Source: Papilionanthe hookeriana x Papilionanthe teres
Taxonomy: Eukaryota; Streptophyta; Magnoliopsida; Asparagales; Orchidaceae
Length of the DNA stretch: 64,000 nt
NCBI GenBank assembly: GCA_022702705.1
Contig: CM040430.1
Location: 72,409,739 to 72,473,738 of the forward strand
Direction: 5' to 3'
Part shown: piece after piece, positions 49,101 to 57,965 of the stretch
Numbering within the stretch: position 1 is the stretch's first letter
Layout of the letters: every line of letters starts with the position of its first letter
Program-made: the position numbers and the translations under genes
The notes under the pieces: model-generated
What the model was told of the DNA's origin: nothing
Databases searched by the model: none
Seen by the model: the letters and a program-made list of their open reading frames with translations, nothing else

Positions 49101-52100
49101 TTATTCTTATTAATACTATATTATTACTATTATTATTATTTATAAATTAATATAATATTAAAGTTCAGTTTAGACTACATTTGAAATTTTTATGATTTGT
49201 GTAATGACAATTATATTTTTCATATGTCATTTTCATTGATTGCCTATAATCATAATCCAATAAAAATAATTATTAATCATCACCAATATAATTTCTTTGC
49301 AATAATTACAATAAAATTTAACATAATCGAAATTTTTCATATGAAAATAATCTATGAGAAACATATTTGAATATCTTGACTTAATTGATGAGAGAAAAAC
49401 CTTATAACTCTGGGCTATTAATCAAACGAGCAACTAGCAATATGATACACACGAAAGGCAACAAATATTAGCAGTTTAAGCATAAATATGTTTGATGCAA
49501 CTCTTAATGATAGAATAACATTAATAAACTCCTCAATTACCTTTTTCTCGCTTTATAAGCCGCAAAATATTAAAGTTTCAATGGAATTTGTTGATTTTAG
49601 TGTAGTTGGAAAGCTACTTTTTTTCATTTTATCAACTATACAACAAAACTAAATTAATAAATCCATATTTACCTATTTGTTTCAAGGTTTAAAAACAAGT
49701 GTCATTTAAAAATAAAAAAATAATAAAAAAAAGAACTTAAATTTTGATGAGGAATAAAACATAAACATATAATATTGAGGAAATTTTTGTAAGAAAGACA
49801 ATTTATACAGGTATACATATATAAAGTTTTTTCTCTATTAACAATGTTTATGCTTTTGAGCTGATCTTTTCAATGTGTACACTTACAGGGATAACAAAAT
49901 AAACTTATACAGATCATTTATAGCCCTACCAAAGCCCAAGAGCTGATCATTTCAATCTGTACACTTACAGGGATTATAAAACAAAGTAGGTTTAAAATCA
50001 ACTCCTACAGATCATTTATAGCCCTACCAAAGGCCAACACGAGATCTAAGAAAATTTTGTGGTATCAACAAGTTCAATTGATACAAAATTTATAATTTAT
50101 TATCGAATTTTAAATTGAATTTCACTTACAAATATGTTTTACGTTCACCATTCTCTAAATAAAATTAAAATTTATAAAAATAAAAACATCTTAACCAGCT
50201 AAGCACATTGACTCGATCTATCTTGATATATAAGAATATTTTTCTGAAATTGGATGCTGAAATTTTTAACTGATAAAACATTTTCTTTTCGGCCAGAGAA
50301 TTGAACAAAACATCACATTATTCAGTGCAAAAATCTGAAAAATAAGTCAGAATGCATGCCTCTTTCCTAGCCCCAGTTTCTTCTGCTCTCTTTTTTCCCT
50401 CCTCACCAACCAAAACAACCCCATATACACATAACCGGCCACAAAAAAAGTTACCAACTAAGCATTACTATACACCCCAACAAAAAACCCATAGGTGTTC
50501 GACGAAATTCCCATCTTATTCCCCCAATCGGCCTGGATAATGCATGCACAACAATCCAATCACTACCGTGAACACTGCACCGCATCTGAAACTCACAATG
50601 TAAAACGGAAGATTCTCAAAAAATCCAGGCAGTGGGAAAACAAAGCATGCATATCCTATTTCCTTTAAAAATGAAAGGATTTAACAGAAAGACTAACTGC
50701 AGGGCGGAAAACGATGGAGAATCATGAGGCAGCTGCAGAAATAAAAATAGTACTGCATGAGGCAGCAAAACAAGGGAAGAGAAGGACCGCAAAGTGCTAT
50801 GATCAAAGGAGAGGGTCTGCATCGCAGCGAATGAAATGAGCATGTTTCATTCCCAGAAAATCAAGCATGGGAAGCCAAACCTCACGTGTAAATTGCTTTT
50901 ACGCCCAAAATCAGGCTATTAGTTAACATGGAGGTTTTTAACTGTTCTCAGAATTTATAATTCCTTTGATATTCTACCATACATTCAGATTATTAATCAC
51001 AAACAAAGAAAAATTAACACTCGTGCAATTATTTTACTTTTACACTTATTTTGCATCAAATAAACAGTACAAAAACACAATCGAATAAACCACATTTTTT
51101 AAGTTTTAAGTTTGTAGAAGCAAGAAAAAAATCCTTCAAAGAAAGTGAATTAGAACTATGTAACCAGTTTTTCTAGTTCCATGAATCAAGCAGGTGCATC
51201 TAAGAATATCCTCCTTAGAAAAGGCTATTTCAACGGCAAATATTCAAAAATCTCTAAAAACAAGCCAACCAGAATGTCATATCATAATCAAATAAGAGAA
51301 TACGCTGCACCTTAACAGACTACATGCATCTGAAGCTCCTTCATAGGATGAGGAGTCATTAAAGCTCTGATATTGGTCACAATAGCCCCTGCTTATACCC
51401 AAAAAAAGTTAGAAAAAAAAGCAAATTTTTAAAAAAGAAAATTACACGGAATTGTGCACTACCTGCATACCACAAACGACTATTTGATCGCCTCTCATGA
51501 AGAGTACCATTAACAAGCACCACGTCTATTGTGGTTCCTAATCCTTCAATCACTTTTACTTCCAACACAGTACACTGAATCCATAAAACAAACCAAAGAA
51601 AATCAGCAATATAAAATAACAACCCATAACTGTACAAGAGTAAATAGCCAATTTACCTAAAAAATAAAAAATAATAATAAGAAAGAGCAATAAAAATAAG
51701 GAAGACATTACTACTGTCTTAAATTTTATTTATGGCAATGCATGAAACCACATGTACAGGATATAATTGCAGGAATACCAAAAAAGGGAAGATTTGTGCA
51801 AACCTGAACTTCATCAACATATGTAAGCTTATCTTCCATTGTTTTTTGTGCCCACTGCACCAATAGCAAAAGCAGATCCGGTATACCTTCACCGCTATTA
51901 ACCAAGGCCTCACATTACCAAAAGATGGGGACAAAAGAATGGTGGCATTGAAATTCGCAAATTTCATCTGTTGATAATATATAACACAATATATACCTCA
52001 CTGCACTTGTTGGTACAATATTAAATGTCTCCCCCAAGTCTCTGTTTTTATATAAAAGCAGTATTCAGACCTTGCTCCTTAAGTTGGGTTATAATCTGCC

Positions 52101-55100
52101 AGAAAGAAACATATCATTCCTAATCATTATGTTATAGCTTCAGATAAGAACACAAAAAAAGTGCAAGGCAAAAATATATACCACAGACTAACCTGTGTAA
52201 GCCTCATGTTGAATTCATTTTTTACATCATTAGACTGTTGGTTCATAGCCTTCCTAATGGGGGCATCAGGACATTTCTTCAACCATATAGTCGATCAACC
52301 TAAAGGAGGATAGCTCAACGAACAAAAATTATTATCTTAATAACAAAAGAAAAAAAAATGTTTTTCAACCTATAAAAATAGGGGCATTTACATAAATACA
52401 ACCTTAATTCATATGCAGTTACATGTCAAACACCTAAAACTTTGCTTTTTAACATGTTTACCATCCAAGTCCTTCATATCACATAAAAAATACCACTATT
52501 TTAACTTTTAAGAAGCGAAATATGCCTTTTTCATACATGGATATGGTTGTATGTATGTAAGAAATTGAATTTTAGGGGTCAAATATGTAAATACATAGGA
52601 ATTGAGTGGTTTGCATCCTTTGAAAATACTTACCTTGTTCAAAGCAACAATGAATTCGCATTCCGACTTTTCGAGTAAATTAAGAGATTCAATGGTTTGT
52701 GGCTCGAGCCCATGCATAATGTCCACAACAAGAATAGCAAATGTCACACAAACTTGAACCTCTTGAACGCAAATTAGAAAATGATTCATGTCCAGGAGTA
52801 TCAATAACAAGCAATCCTGAACTCTCAATGTTGAATCAGCTTTCAGCTCCTTGGTTCTCTCCCCTTATGTTCTCAGTAGGAAAATAAGTAGCCCCAATCT
52901 GTTGGGTAATACCTCCAGCTTCTCCCTCCTGCACATTTGTGCGTCGAATACAATCAAGCAACTTGGTTTTACCAGTATCCACATGACCAAGAATACAACA
53001 AATGGGTGAACGAAGTTCGCCACCGCTCTTTTTCGTTGTATCCTGTGAATGATTTGATTCCAGCTTGACTCCAACATTATTTCTAGTCTTTGCAACAGTG
53101 TCAGATATTTCATGACCATTCACTTCACCCCTTCTTGGAAGAAACTTGAGGGACAACTATTCTTCTTTTAGCTGTTGAACCATCCGGGGCAACAGCTGGA
53201 GCTGAAGATGGGCCATGGTCTCCCCCTGCATCACCCTCCTATCCCCAGCAAAAGGGCTTGTCCCAGGCAATTTTACATCAACATCATCCCAGCTTTTAGC
53301 ATCCCACTCTTCATCTTCTTCATCTTCTTCCATGGTTTCAGATTCTTCTTGCTCTTGTTTATCTTCGGGCTGATCTTGAACTTCTGTGTGCTGAGATAAG
53401 GTCTCCTCAACCATATCATCTTCATCAGGCTGAACCACATCAAGCTCAACAGCTGCATTAGTGGATTCTGTTACCTTTTCCAGATCTCCAGTCTTTGCCT
53501 GAGCAGCCTTTGCTTTCTTTGCTTGGTATATTGGTCTTTCTTTGGTCTCCTAGGAACATCAGCAGATAGACTATCATTCTGACTAAGAAACTGTCTCCCT
53601 CATTGCATCTAACCTCTTTGTTCTTCCTTCTGCTTGGCTGTCAAGAGTTTTCCCTCCTGCTTCTTCTTCAGCAGCTTCTCCTTCTCCCTTTCCTTTTCCT
53701 TTTCTTTGCCTCCCTCAGCAAGCCTCTCCAGCTCTTCCAACCCTTTTCTCCTCCTCCTTTTGCAGCCTTTCCTCTTCCTCTCTTTTCTTCCCTTCGGCCT
53801 CCTTCCTTCGTGCCAAAGCCTCCTGCATCTCTCTTCAACATGTTTAGGCAATTTCTTGTCAGCAGCTTTTCCTTTTGCCGCATCCTTCTTCTCGTCCTTA
53901 ACTGCCTCCTCAACAGTAGCAGTAGAAGCTGTAGCAGCTGCGTCTTCTTTTCCTTCTCCTTCTCCTTCTTCTCTTCTTTTCTTCTTAGCAGCTGCTGACT
54001 CCACCTCCTCTGCTTCTCCTTCCTTCTCATCAGGAACAACATCATGGAAACCTTTGGATTGTACGGGCTCAAGCTTTGGATTCTTTAACGACGTCTGAGG
54101 ATGGAGCAGGTTGTGGACCATCTCCAAGTCTGCAAGGATCTTTTCTAAGTCCTCCTCCTCCTGGAAAGTTCTCCCACTCTTTCTTCTTTCTTCTCTTTTT
54201 GCTGCTTATTTCTTGGAAGCAACATCTTCAAAGGCAACATCCAGTCTGCTGGAATCCACATCAGCTTCCTTTAGTTCGTTGTCTGTAGATTTGCTTGGAA
54301 CAATAGGAGTATCAAGACTGAAGACTGTAAACCCTCCCCAAGCTCGGCCAGAATTTTATCCAAGTCTTCGTTTTCCTGCGCAGTTCTCCCTCCTCTTCTT
54401 CTTCTTTGGTTGCTGCTTTTCTTGTATAAGTATCATCAAGCTCCGCCTGGCTACTTGATTTCAGTTCAGCTCTCCCAAGGCTATTAGCCTCATTCAATGG
54501 AGGTTGCTGGTCAGACTTATCTTCGTTTGCTTCCCTCTCCAACAGAGGAATCAATGTTACCAGACGAATTAGAACTTCGTTCTTCTTGGTTTTGGAAGGC
54601 TTCTTCTTACCTGTGAATGCCAAAGTAAGCGGTTCGGCTTCCCCATCATCAGCCTGGCTATCTTCCTCTTCACCCAGAGCATTGAAGGCACTTGAAGTAG
54701 GAATAATATTTTCTGTCTTGATTTAGAGGGCTTCTTCTTACCTGAGAATTTAACAGCATTTGGCTTCTCCTCATACTCATCTTCCTGATTGTCTTCCACA
54801 TCGCTAAGGGCATCGAAAAGAATGGAAGCTGAGAATTTTTCTCTTTCTTGGATTTAGAAGGCTTCTTCTTTCCAGAAAAAGAAACAAGCATGGGCTCATC
54901 TTCCTCATCTTCCTGATTACCTTCTGCTTTATCAATGACTCTAACATTAACAACATCATTGCCTTGAGAAACTTTGTCCTTCTTAGATTTAAAGTTTTCT
55001 TCTTTCCAGAAAACACGTTAGAAATCAGTTCATCTTCCTCTTCAATATTATTTTTACTCATCTTCGCCTCCTCGTCTTCGGCACCAACAAGCTTATCGAT

Positions 55101-55282
55101 CTCCATATCCTCCTGGCCTCCATGGCGTTGGGAACTTTGCCGCGCCGCCTCCCTTTCTCTATTCTTCTTCGACCCTGTGTTGATTAAAGCGCGGTTTTCT
55201 TTCGGTGACGCCTGAACTTGCTGTTCGTCTATCGGCAAAGAGTACTCGTCGTCGTCAATCGTCACCGTCTTCTTCCGACCAT
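34892..55282 (-). CDS. eIF5B: Translation initiation factor eIF5B, 11 exons, frame broken in places
   Basis: eIF5B is the cytosolic GTPase that joins the 60S subunit to the initiation complex. Exons as I read them (minus): 55282-52634, 52299-52193, 52095-51997, 51894-51804, 51574-51463, 51388-51311, 37734-37685, 37606-37051, 36369-36254, 36140-36020 and 34954-34892 (stop TGA 34894-34892), about 1345 codons, near the plant family length. All introns have GT-AG ends. The protein has a charged, repeat-rich N-terminus, then the G domain (GHVDTGKT at 52988-52965, DTPGHES, HGLEPQTIESLNLL, NK-VD), domain II (CTVLEVKVIEG), domain III (GPVHKKDVMKASVMLERKKE) and the domain IV end (DEWRLVVKLKN). One-base indels interrupt the frame in most exons. 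Intron 6 is about 13.6 kb. Identity is very secure; intactness is not. Confidence 0.93.
35331..35575. repeat. Foldback MITE family F, copy 3
   Basis: One of the clearer copies, in eIF5B intron 10. The left half has ACCACACAATTATTATGC, TTTACAAATCTAACAAC and TTTACAACACCTTGG. The right half has GTGATGTCAAATATTTGAG, GAGTGTTAGATATGAG and the end GTATGTAAATGCCCCT. A further partial start lies at 35140-35190. Confidence 0.75.
35640..35885. repeat. Foldback MITE family F, copy 4
   Basis: In eIF5B intron 10, directly after copy 3. Begins GCATTTGCATACGTAGCACA and ends ACATAAGAATTGTGTGCTAC. More diverged than copy 3. Confidence 0.65.
36775..36991. repeat. Second MITE type with terminal inverted repeats
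   Basis: 217-bp element in eIF5B intron 8. Left end GTAAAGCGCCAAAATAGTCC; the inverse of the right end is GTAAAGTGTCAAAATGATCC. Internal words CATTTTAGCCC and CCATTTTAGCCCCC also form inverted pairs. Not related to family F. No clear target-site duplication. Confidence 0.8.
37051..37734 (-). CDS. eIF5B: eIF5B exons 7-8: domains II-III
   Basis: Exon 7 (50 bases) reads GSYIHHKQLKAAQGV and continues exon 6 across the giant intron. It ends PRY-like where the family has KITAQ, so about ten bases are missing. Exon 8 reads GLEHAIAGTALYAVKPSDD, a frame-broken part with VYVQASTLGSLEAL, then a long open stretch with FSDFSIGPVHKK, DVMKASVMLERKKEYATILA, FDVKVMPEARELAEESGVRI, FVADIIYHLFDQFKAY and FPCVLKIMPNCVFN, ending LEGIAK|GTATTA. 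This is domain III and the start of domain IV. Confidence 0.9.
40066..40127. repeat. (ATT)n microsatellite
   Basis: About 19 ATT units in eIF5B intron 6. Confidence 0.95.
42451..44639. other. Unassigned segment in eIF5B intron 6
   Basis: Less AT-rich than its surroundings in parts (42480-43120 and 43840-44020). Open frames of 80-95 codons exist on both strands (for example plus 42628-42897 and minus 43114-42839), but none shows a family I recognise. Possibly an old retroelement or a captured gene fragment. Confidence 0.35.
44640..45640 (+). mobile_element. RTE-type LINE fragment, reverse transcriptase and 3' coding part
   Basis: Broken plus-strand reading: DLEKAYEKVSRETL (44691-44740), KKGVDMTDIQVIK, then YFPIQMDSIK and LFALVMDALL (44840-44910), DKTSERVWDKLELWRYTLES and FRLSRSK (44970-45058), and at 45370-45480 RMP.VDKWLRLWR-like then EDYLRWFGHL. 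These are the standard RTE reverse transcriptase and C-terminal words. The YADD-type motif is lost in a frame change. The (TTG)n end is not present. Confidence 0.8.
45641..46270. other. GC-richer unassigned segment between RTE fragments
   Basis: About 45690-46270 is Cys/Pro/Arg-coding-like and clearly less AT-rich than its flanks. The plus frame 45730-45954 is open but shows no known domain. Confidence 0.35.
46280..47050 (-). mobile_element. RTE-type LINE fragment, minus strand
   Basis: Minus-strand reading in pieces: LIIEAIKNIQSNGLCHLFFM with the catalytic DDI word (about 47025-46950), LEKQKSIM (from the SRTKTEYM word), FKCIRYIIQNNGEQV (family FKYLGSIIQ..GE), LRVCDKRL...TNKVYT, then EDKLMNHFIRRNVS and a RLRWFGHV-like end. 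Heavily decayed. Confidence 0.7.
47100..47232 (-). mobile_element. RTE-type LINE 3' terminus, minus strand
   Basis: (CAA)n followed by AAAGCCTAATTCCACTAAG and TGGGGCCTACATGAATC, the inverse of the RTE tail (ADP-T stop, then (TTG)n). It breaks off at TTCTAATAAATTAA, where an opposite-strand RTE fragment begins. Confidence 0.8.
47236..47530 (+). mobile_element. RTE-type LINE fragment, plus strand
   Basis: GGATGAGTGGCTTTACACTT, AGAGACAAAATGCGAAATG, AATATATCCGTAATAGGGTT and CCGATTAGGAGAGTAGATG match, in inverse, the minus-strand copy at 48720-48935. This is the RTE C-terminal coding part. Confidence 0.8.
48588..48950 (-). mobile_element. 5'-truncated RTE-type LINE, minus strand
   Basis: (CAA)n at its left end, then CTGCGGGGGTCGGCTATATG, a coding tail with GGTCTGCCTC, CATCTACTCTCCTAATCGG, CGACCAAACCATCTAAGGCG and GCCACTCATCCACC. 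The most readable RTE 3' copy in the window. Confidence 0.85.
49858..50037. repeat. Tandem duplication, units about 82 and 98 bp
   Basis: Two copies share GAGCTGATC(T/A)TTTCAAT, TGTACACTTACAGGGAT, ACAGATCATTTATAGCCC and TACCAAAG(C/G)CCAA. The second copy has about 16 extra bases in its middle. Located in eIF5B intron 6. Confidence 0.9.
50340..50920. other. Less AT-rich island in eIF5B intron 6
   Basis: Around 600 bases of mixed composition with CACGTG (near 50884), repeated GCATGC and GCAGCTGC/GAGGCAGC words. No domain in either strand. Could be an alternative 3' end, a noncoding transcript or an old insertion. Confidence 0.35.
51311..52299 (-). CDS. eIF5B: eIF5B exons 2-6: end of the G domain and domain II
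   Basis: Five exons joined read VDRLYGW, CPDAPIRKAMNQQSNDVKNE, FNMRLTQ / IITQLKEQGLNTA, TFNIVPTSAV / SGEGIPDLLLLLVQWAQKTM, EDKLTYVDEVQ / CTVLEVKVIEGLGTTIDVVL, VNGTLHE / AIVTNIRALMTPHPMKEL. This is the unbroken order of plant eIF5B. Exon 2 has lost one G in the codon for Trp near 52280, exon 3 has an extra T near 52045, and exon 5 has one extra base after HE. Exon 6 seems to lack one G at its start and has about 13 extra bases before its donor (GTTAAG|GTGCAG). Confidence 0.85.
52381..52625. repeat. Foldback MITE family F, copy 5
   Basis: In eIF5B intron 1. Starts GGGGCATTTACATAAATAC, has CATGTCAAACACCTAAAAC, a CATATCACATAAAAAATACC centre, and the inverse words GGGGTCAAATATGTAAATAC and ATAGGAATTGAGTGGTTTGC near the right end. 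It ends 9 bases from the exon 1 donor. Confidence 0.8.
52634..55282 (-). CDS. eIF5B: eIF5B exon 1: N-terminal charged region and start of the G domain
   Basis: Start ATG at 55282-55280. The expected family start M-GRKKTVTIDDDEYSL is recovered only if one more G follows the ATG, so codon 2 carries a one-base loss. Four repeats of F(S/T)GKKKPSK-type lysine-rich words alternate with acidic stretches at about 54995, 54862, 54730 and 54600 (spacing about 132 bases). A Glu/Lys-rich coiled-coil-like region lies at 54130-53610, an acidic EEDEEDEEW segment at about 53310, and the P-loop and switch region at 52990-52790. The exon ends AACAAG|GTAAGT. Frameshifts are seen at 52861-52864 (extra G), about 52819 (one C of a CC pair lost on the coding strand) and 52739-52741 (extra T). 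Confidence 0.9.
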
Positions 55283-56297
55283 CGCTCGCCTCTGGTTAGT
55301 GAGGATTCCGGTAGATCAACCGCTAGAACAAAGGGGCTATCTGGTAACGAATTTAGAGCAGTATTTTACCTGGATTTTGACCTAAATCCTGCCGTTGAAC
55401 AAAATATTCGCTGGGAGCGCTGCGAAAGGAGAATGCTGGAGTCCGGAACCTGGATCCCGTCGTTTCCTCCCTTGCGCTGTATGGCGAGTGACGAGGCGAT
55501 GGTTTCGGGCGAAACTCGCGCAGGAGAGATAGTATTTACGTCGTGACGAAGGCGAGGGTTTCGGAAACCCCTACAGGGATCGCGCAGGAGAGACGGTAAC
55601 GAAGGCGAGGGTTAATTTAATTAATCACTAATTAATTCTTTAGTTAATATATTATCAAATTAACTATACTTAGTTAAAATTTAAGATCAATTATTTGCAA
55701 AACATTACATTTTAAAATTAGAATCAACAGATTTTTAGTTCTTATAGATAGGGCTCTCAAAATTATTTTTTGCCTACGAGCATTTTCGCGTTTCTATTTT
55801 GCCATGTGTTAATTAGTCAACACGAATGTGATATTTATTTATTCTTCGTTTAGCTTATATTGGCTTCCGAAATATTACTCATTAATTATATATATATTGT
55901 GATGAATAATATTTCTAAAAAATTAATTGATTACAAGATTATAAGATTTATATTCAATTAAAAGTACTAAATAAGAAAATATAATAAAAATTATTAAATT
56001 AGACTAAATTGCTTAATATAAACAATAATTTTTAAATCTTCTCCCAATCATTAACATCTTATTGATACGTAATTAATATCAAAACGTGCTCGGCTCAAGC
56101 AAGAACGAAATAACACAAACACACTATTTAAGCTCGAATATAAACGTGTGTTCGGTTCGTTTACAATTCATCGTTCATTTACACCCTACTTATAAAATAT
56201 TAATTTTAGTTAAATTAAAAAATTACATCCATTATTTTACTTTTATATTAAAACATGCTTAAAATATAATTTCAAATTAAAAAAAAAATCAGTTTTA
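55283..56297. promoter_or_regulatory. Intergenic region between the divergent eIF5B and L-galactose dehydrogenase genes
   Basis: About 1 kb separating two start codons that point away from each other. The eIF5B side (55283-55615) is GC- and CpG-rich and would hold its 5' UTR and core promoter. The middle and right (55616-56280) are strongly AT-rich. No clear TATA box can be assigned to either gene. Confidence 0.5.
55517..55613. repeat. Short imperfect duplication in the eIF5B 5' region
   Basis: CGCGCAGGAGAGA followed by GACGAAGGCGAGGGTT occurs at 55517-55561, and CGCGCAGGAGAGACGGTAA followed by CGAAGGCGAGGGTT at 55578-55613. Confidence 0.85.
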
Positions 56298-57334
56298 ATG
56301 GAGCTGCGTCCGTCTGGCAGCCCTAGAAGTCGAGCGGAGAAGAAAGCAATGTTGAGCGGAGGAACTCGGCAACACAGCCTCCAACTCGCCCGCATCGGCT
56401 TTGTGCCTCTTCCCCGGGCAACATCTTCGGCCTCGTCTCCCCGACGATGCCCGCTCGCCGTCTCCCGACGTGCTCTCGCACTTGGAATCAACTTTGATAC
56501 CTCCCCGTTAGTCTCGTGTTTATCCTTTTCTCTTCCTCTATCCTGTAAGCTTACTTTACACACACTCTCTCTCTCTCTTTCCTCAGCTACTATGGTGCAA
56601 CTCTCTCATAAACAGTACTCGAACTGCTCTCCAGGACCTCGCAGTCCTGCGCGAGGACATCATCGTCTCCACCAAATGCGGCCGCTACGTTGCATGGATT
56701 AAGTCGACATTCTCCATTGCCACGACATCGAGTTTGATCGCTAGATCGTATCGTCAACGAGACTATTCCAGCGAAGATCAAGGCAAAAGGGAAGGCGAGA
56801 TTCATTGGGATCACGGGGTTGCCGCTGGTGATTTTCGCATATGTTCTTGATCGCGTGCGATGGAATGTGGATGTAATCCTTTCGTATTGTCATTATGGTG
56901 TTAATGATTCTACTTTGGCGGATTTGATTCATTATTTGAAGAGCAAAGGGGTTGGAGTGATTAGCGCTTCTCCACTGGGTGAACGGGGCTTTGACGGACA
57001 CTGACCTCCGGATTGGCATCCTCGCTCGCCGGAAATGAAGGTATCTCCTGCTTTTCTTCCTCTATTCTGCAAATTTCTGAATGAGAATAGTTTGTGTTGA
57101 TCAAATAGGTTGGTTAAATTTGAATAATCTCTCTTTATTTCAAAAAGCTTATTGTTGCATGAATCTCTAACCATCTTAAATTAGGAAAAACTGAATTTAT
57201 GATTAATTCATGTGAATTGGAATGGATAGAAAGAAATGCATTCAAGGTATCTTGTCAATTCTCATGCCATCCAACAATATCCAAAGCTACAAATCTCATT
57301 TTTAGCATCGAGTATGCTGTGCAGGGAGTACAAT

Positions 57335-57535
57335 TTGTTAATGCATACCACATAATTCTCATGTATTTACATATCTAACACATTAATCTTCATATTTACA
57401 TGCATACAACTCAAATCATTACAATCACATAAACATGTCACTATTACAACTTTTTTTAAGTGAAATGCAGCTTTTCATGCATAGATGACACGAAAGATCA
57501 GGACACGTGTAAATCAAACATTTAAATTTCCCTTT
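57335..57535. repeat. Foldback MITE family F, copy 6
   Basis: In intron 2 of the L-galactose dehydrogenase gene. Words GCATACCACATAATTCTCAT, GTATTTACATATCTAACAC and TTACAATCACATAAACATG. The right half is shortened. Confidence 0.7.
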
Positions 57536-57834
57536 TTTTATATAATTGTTCAACCATTTCATGGCCACAAACGCTCGTTCTTACTTTCCCAAGTGCTCCA
57601 TTGCAACAATCTTATAACATGTTGAGGAGAAATACCTGACACTTTTCCGATCACAAAAATCATTCTACCCTGTTACATAATTCCCTTCTCTATTTTTTCA
57701 ATTTTTGTTTCCCGAATGTAATAGCCATAGCTTCTCCAATCCGCTATCGTACGAATGATATGCCTGGCCATTATCCTTCCTGATCTACGATCTGTTCGCT
57801 CGTGGATGTAAATCCACATATGTGCTTATATAGA

Positions 57835-57965
57835 CAGAAAATCGTTTTTTCACTTTAATGAATAGGTGATAAGAGAATGCTTTTTATATTTATATTAAAC
57901 ATTTAAGTGTTATGTAAGTAAAAATTAAAATTTTGGTGTTGATACGCAAATACATATCGAGAAAT
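57835..57965. repeat. Foldback MITE family F, copy 7, right half only
   Basis: ACATTTAAGTGTTATGTAAG, then TTTTGGTGTTGATACGCAAA and TACATATCGAG. Left half absent. Same intron as copy 6. Confidence 0.5.

Larger units (their letters stand above)
37735..51310 (-). other. eIF5B intron 6, about 13.6 kb
   Basis: Donor GTTAAG|GTGCAG at 51311/51310 and acceptor CACAG|GG at 37735/37734. It splits the protein between MKEL..VK and GSYIHHK, which are contiguous in the family. Contents: 37740-42450 AT-rich without genes, with a microsatellite at 40066-40125; 42450-44640 unassigned; RTE LINE pieces 44640-48950; AT-rich 48960-49850; a tandem duplication 49858-50037; a less AT-rich island 50340-50920. Confidence 0.75.

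Noticed and set aside
49858..50037. Tandem snoRNA pair
   Set aside because: Neither copy shows a convincing C box with a paired D box and terminal stem.
53603..54458. Long open frames on the plus strand rich in Ser, Phe and Leu
   Set aside because: They are antisense shadows of the Glu/Lys-rich eIF5B exon 1.
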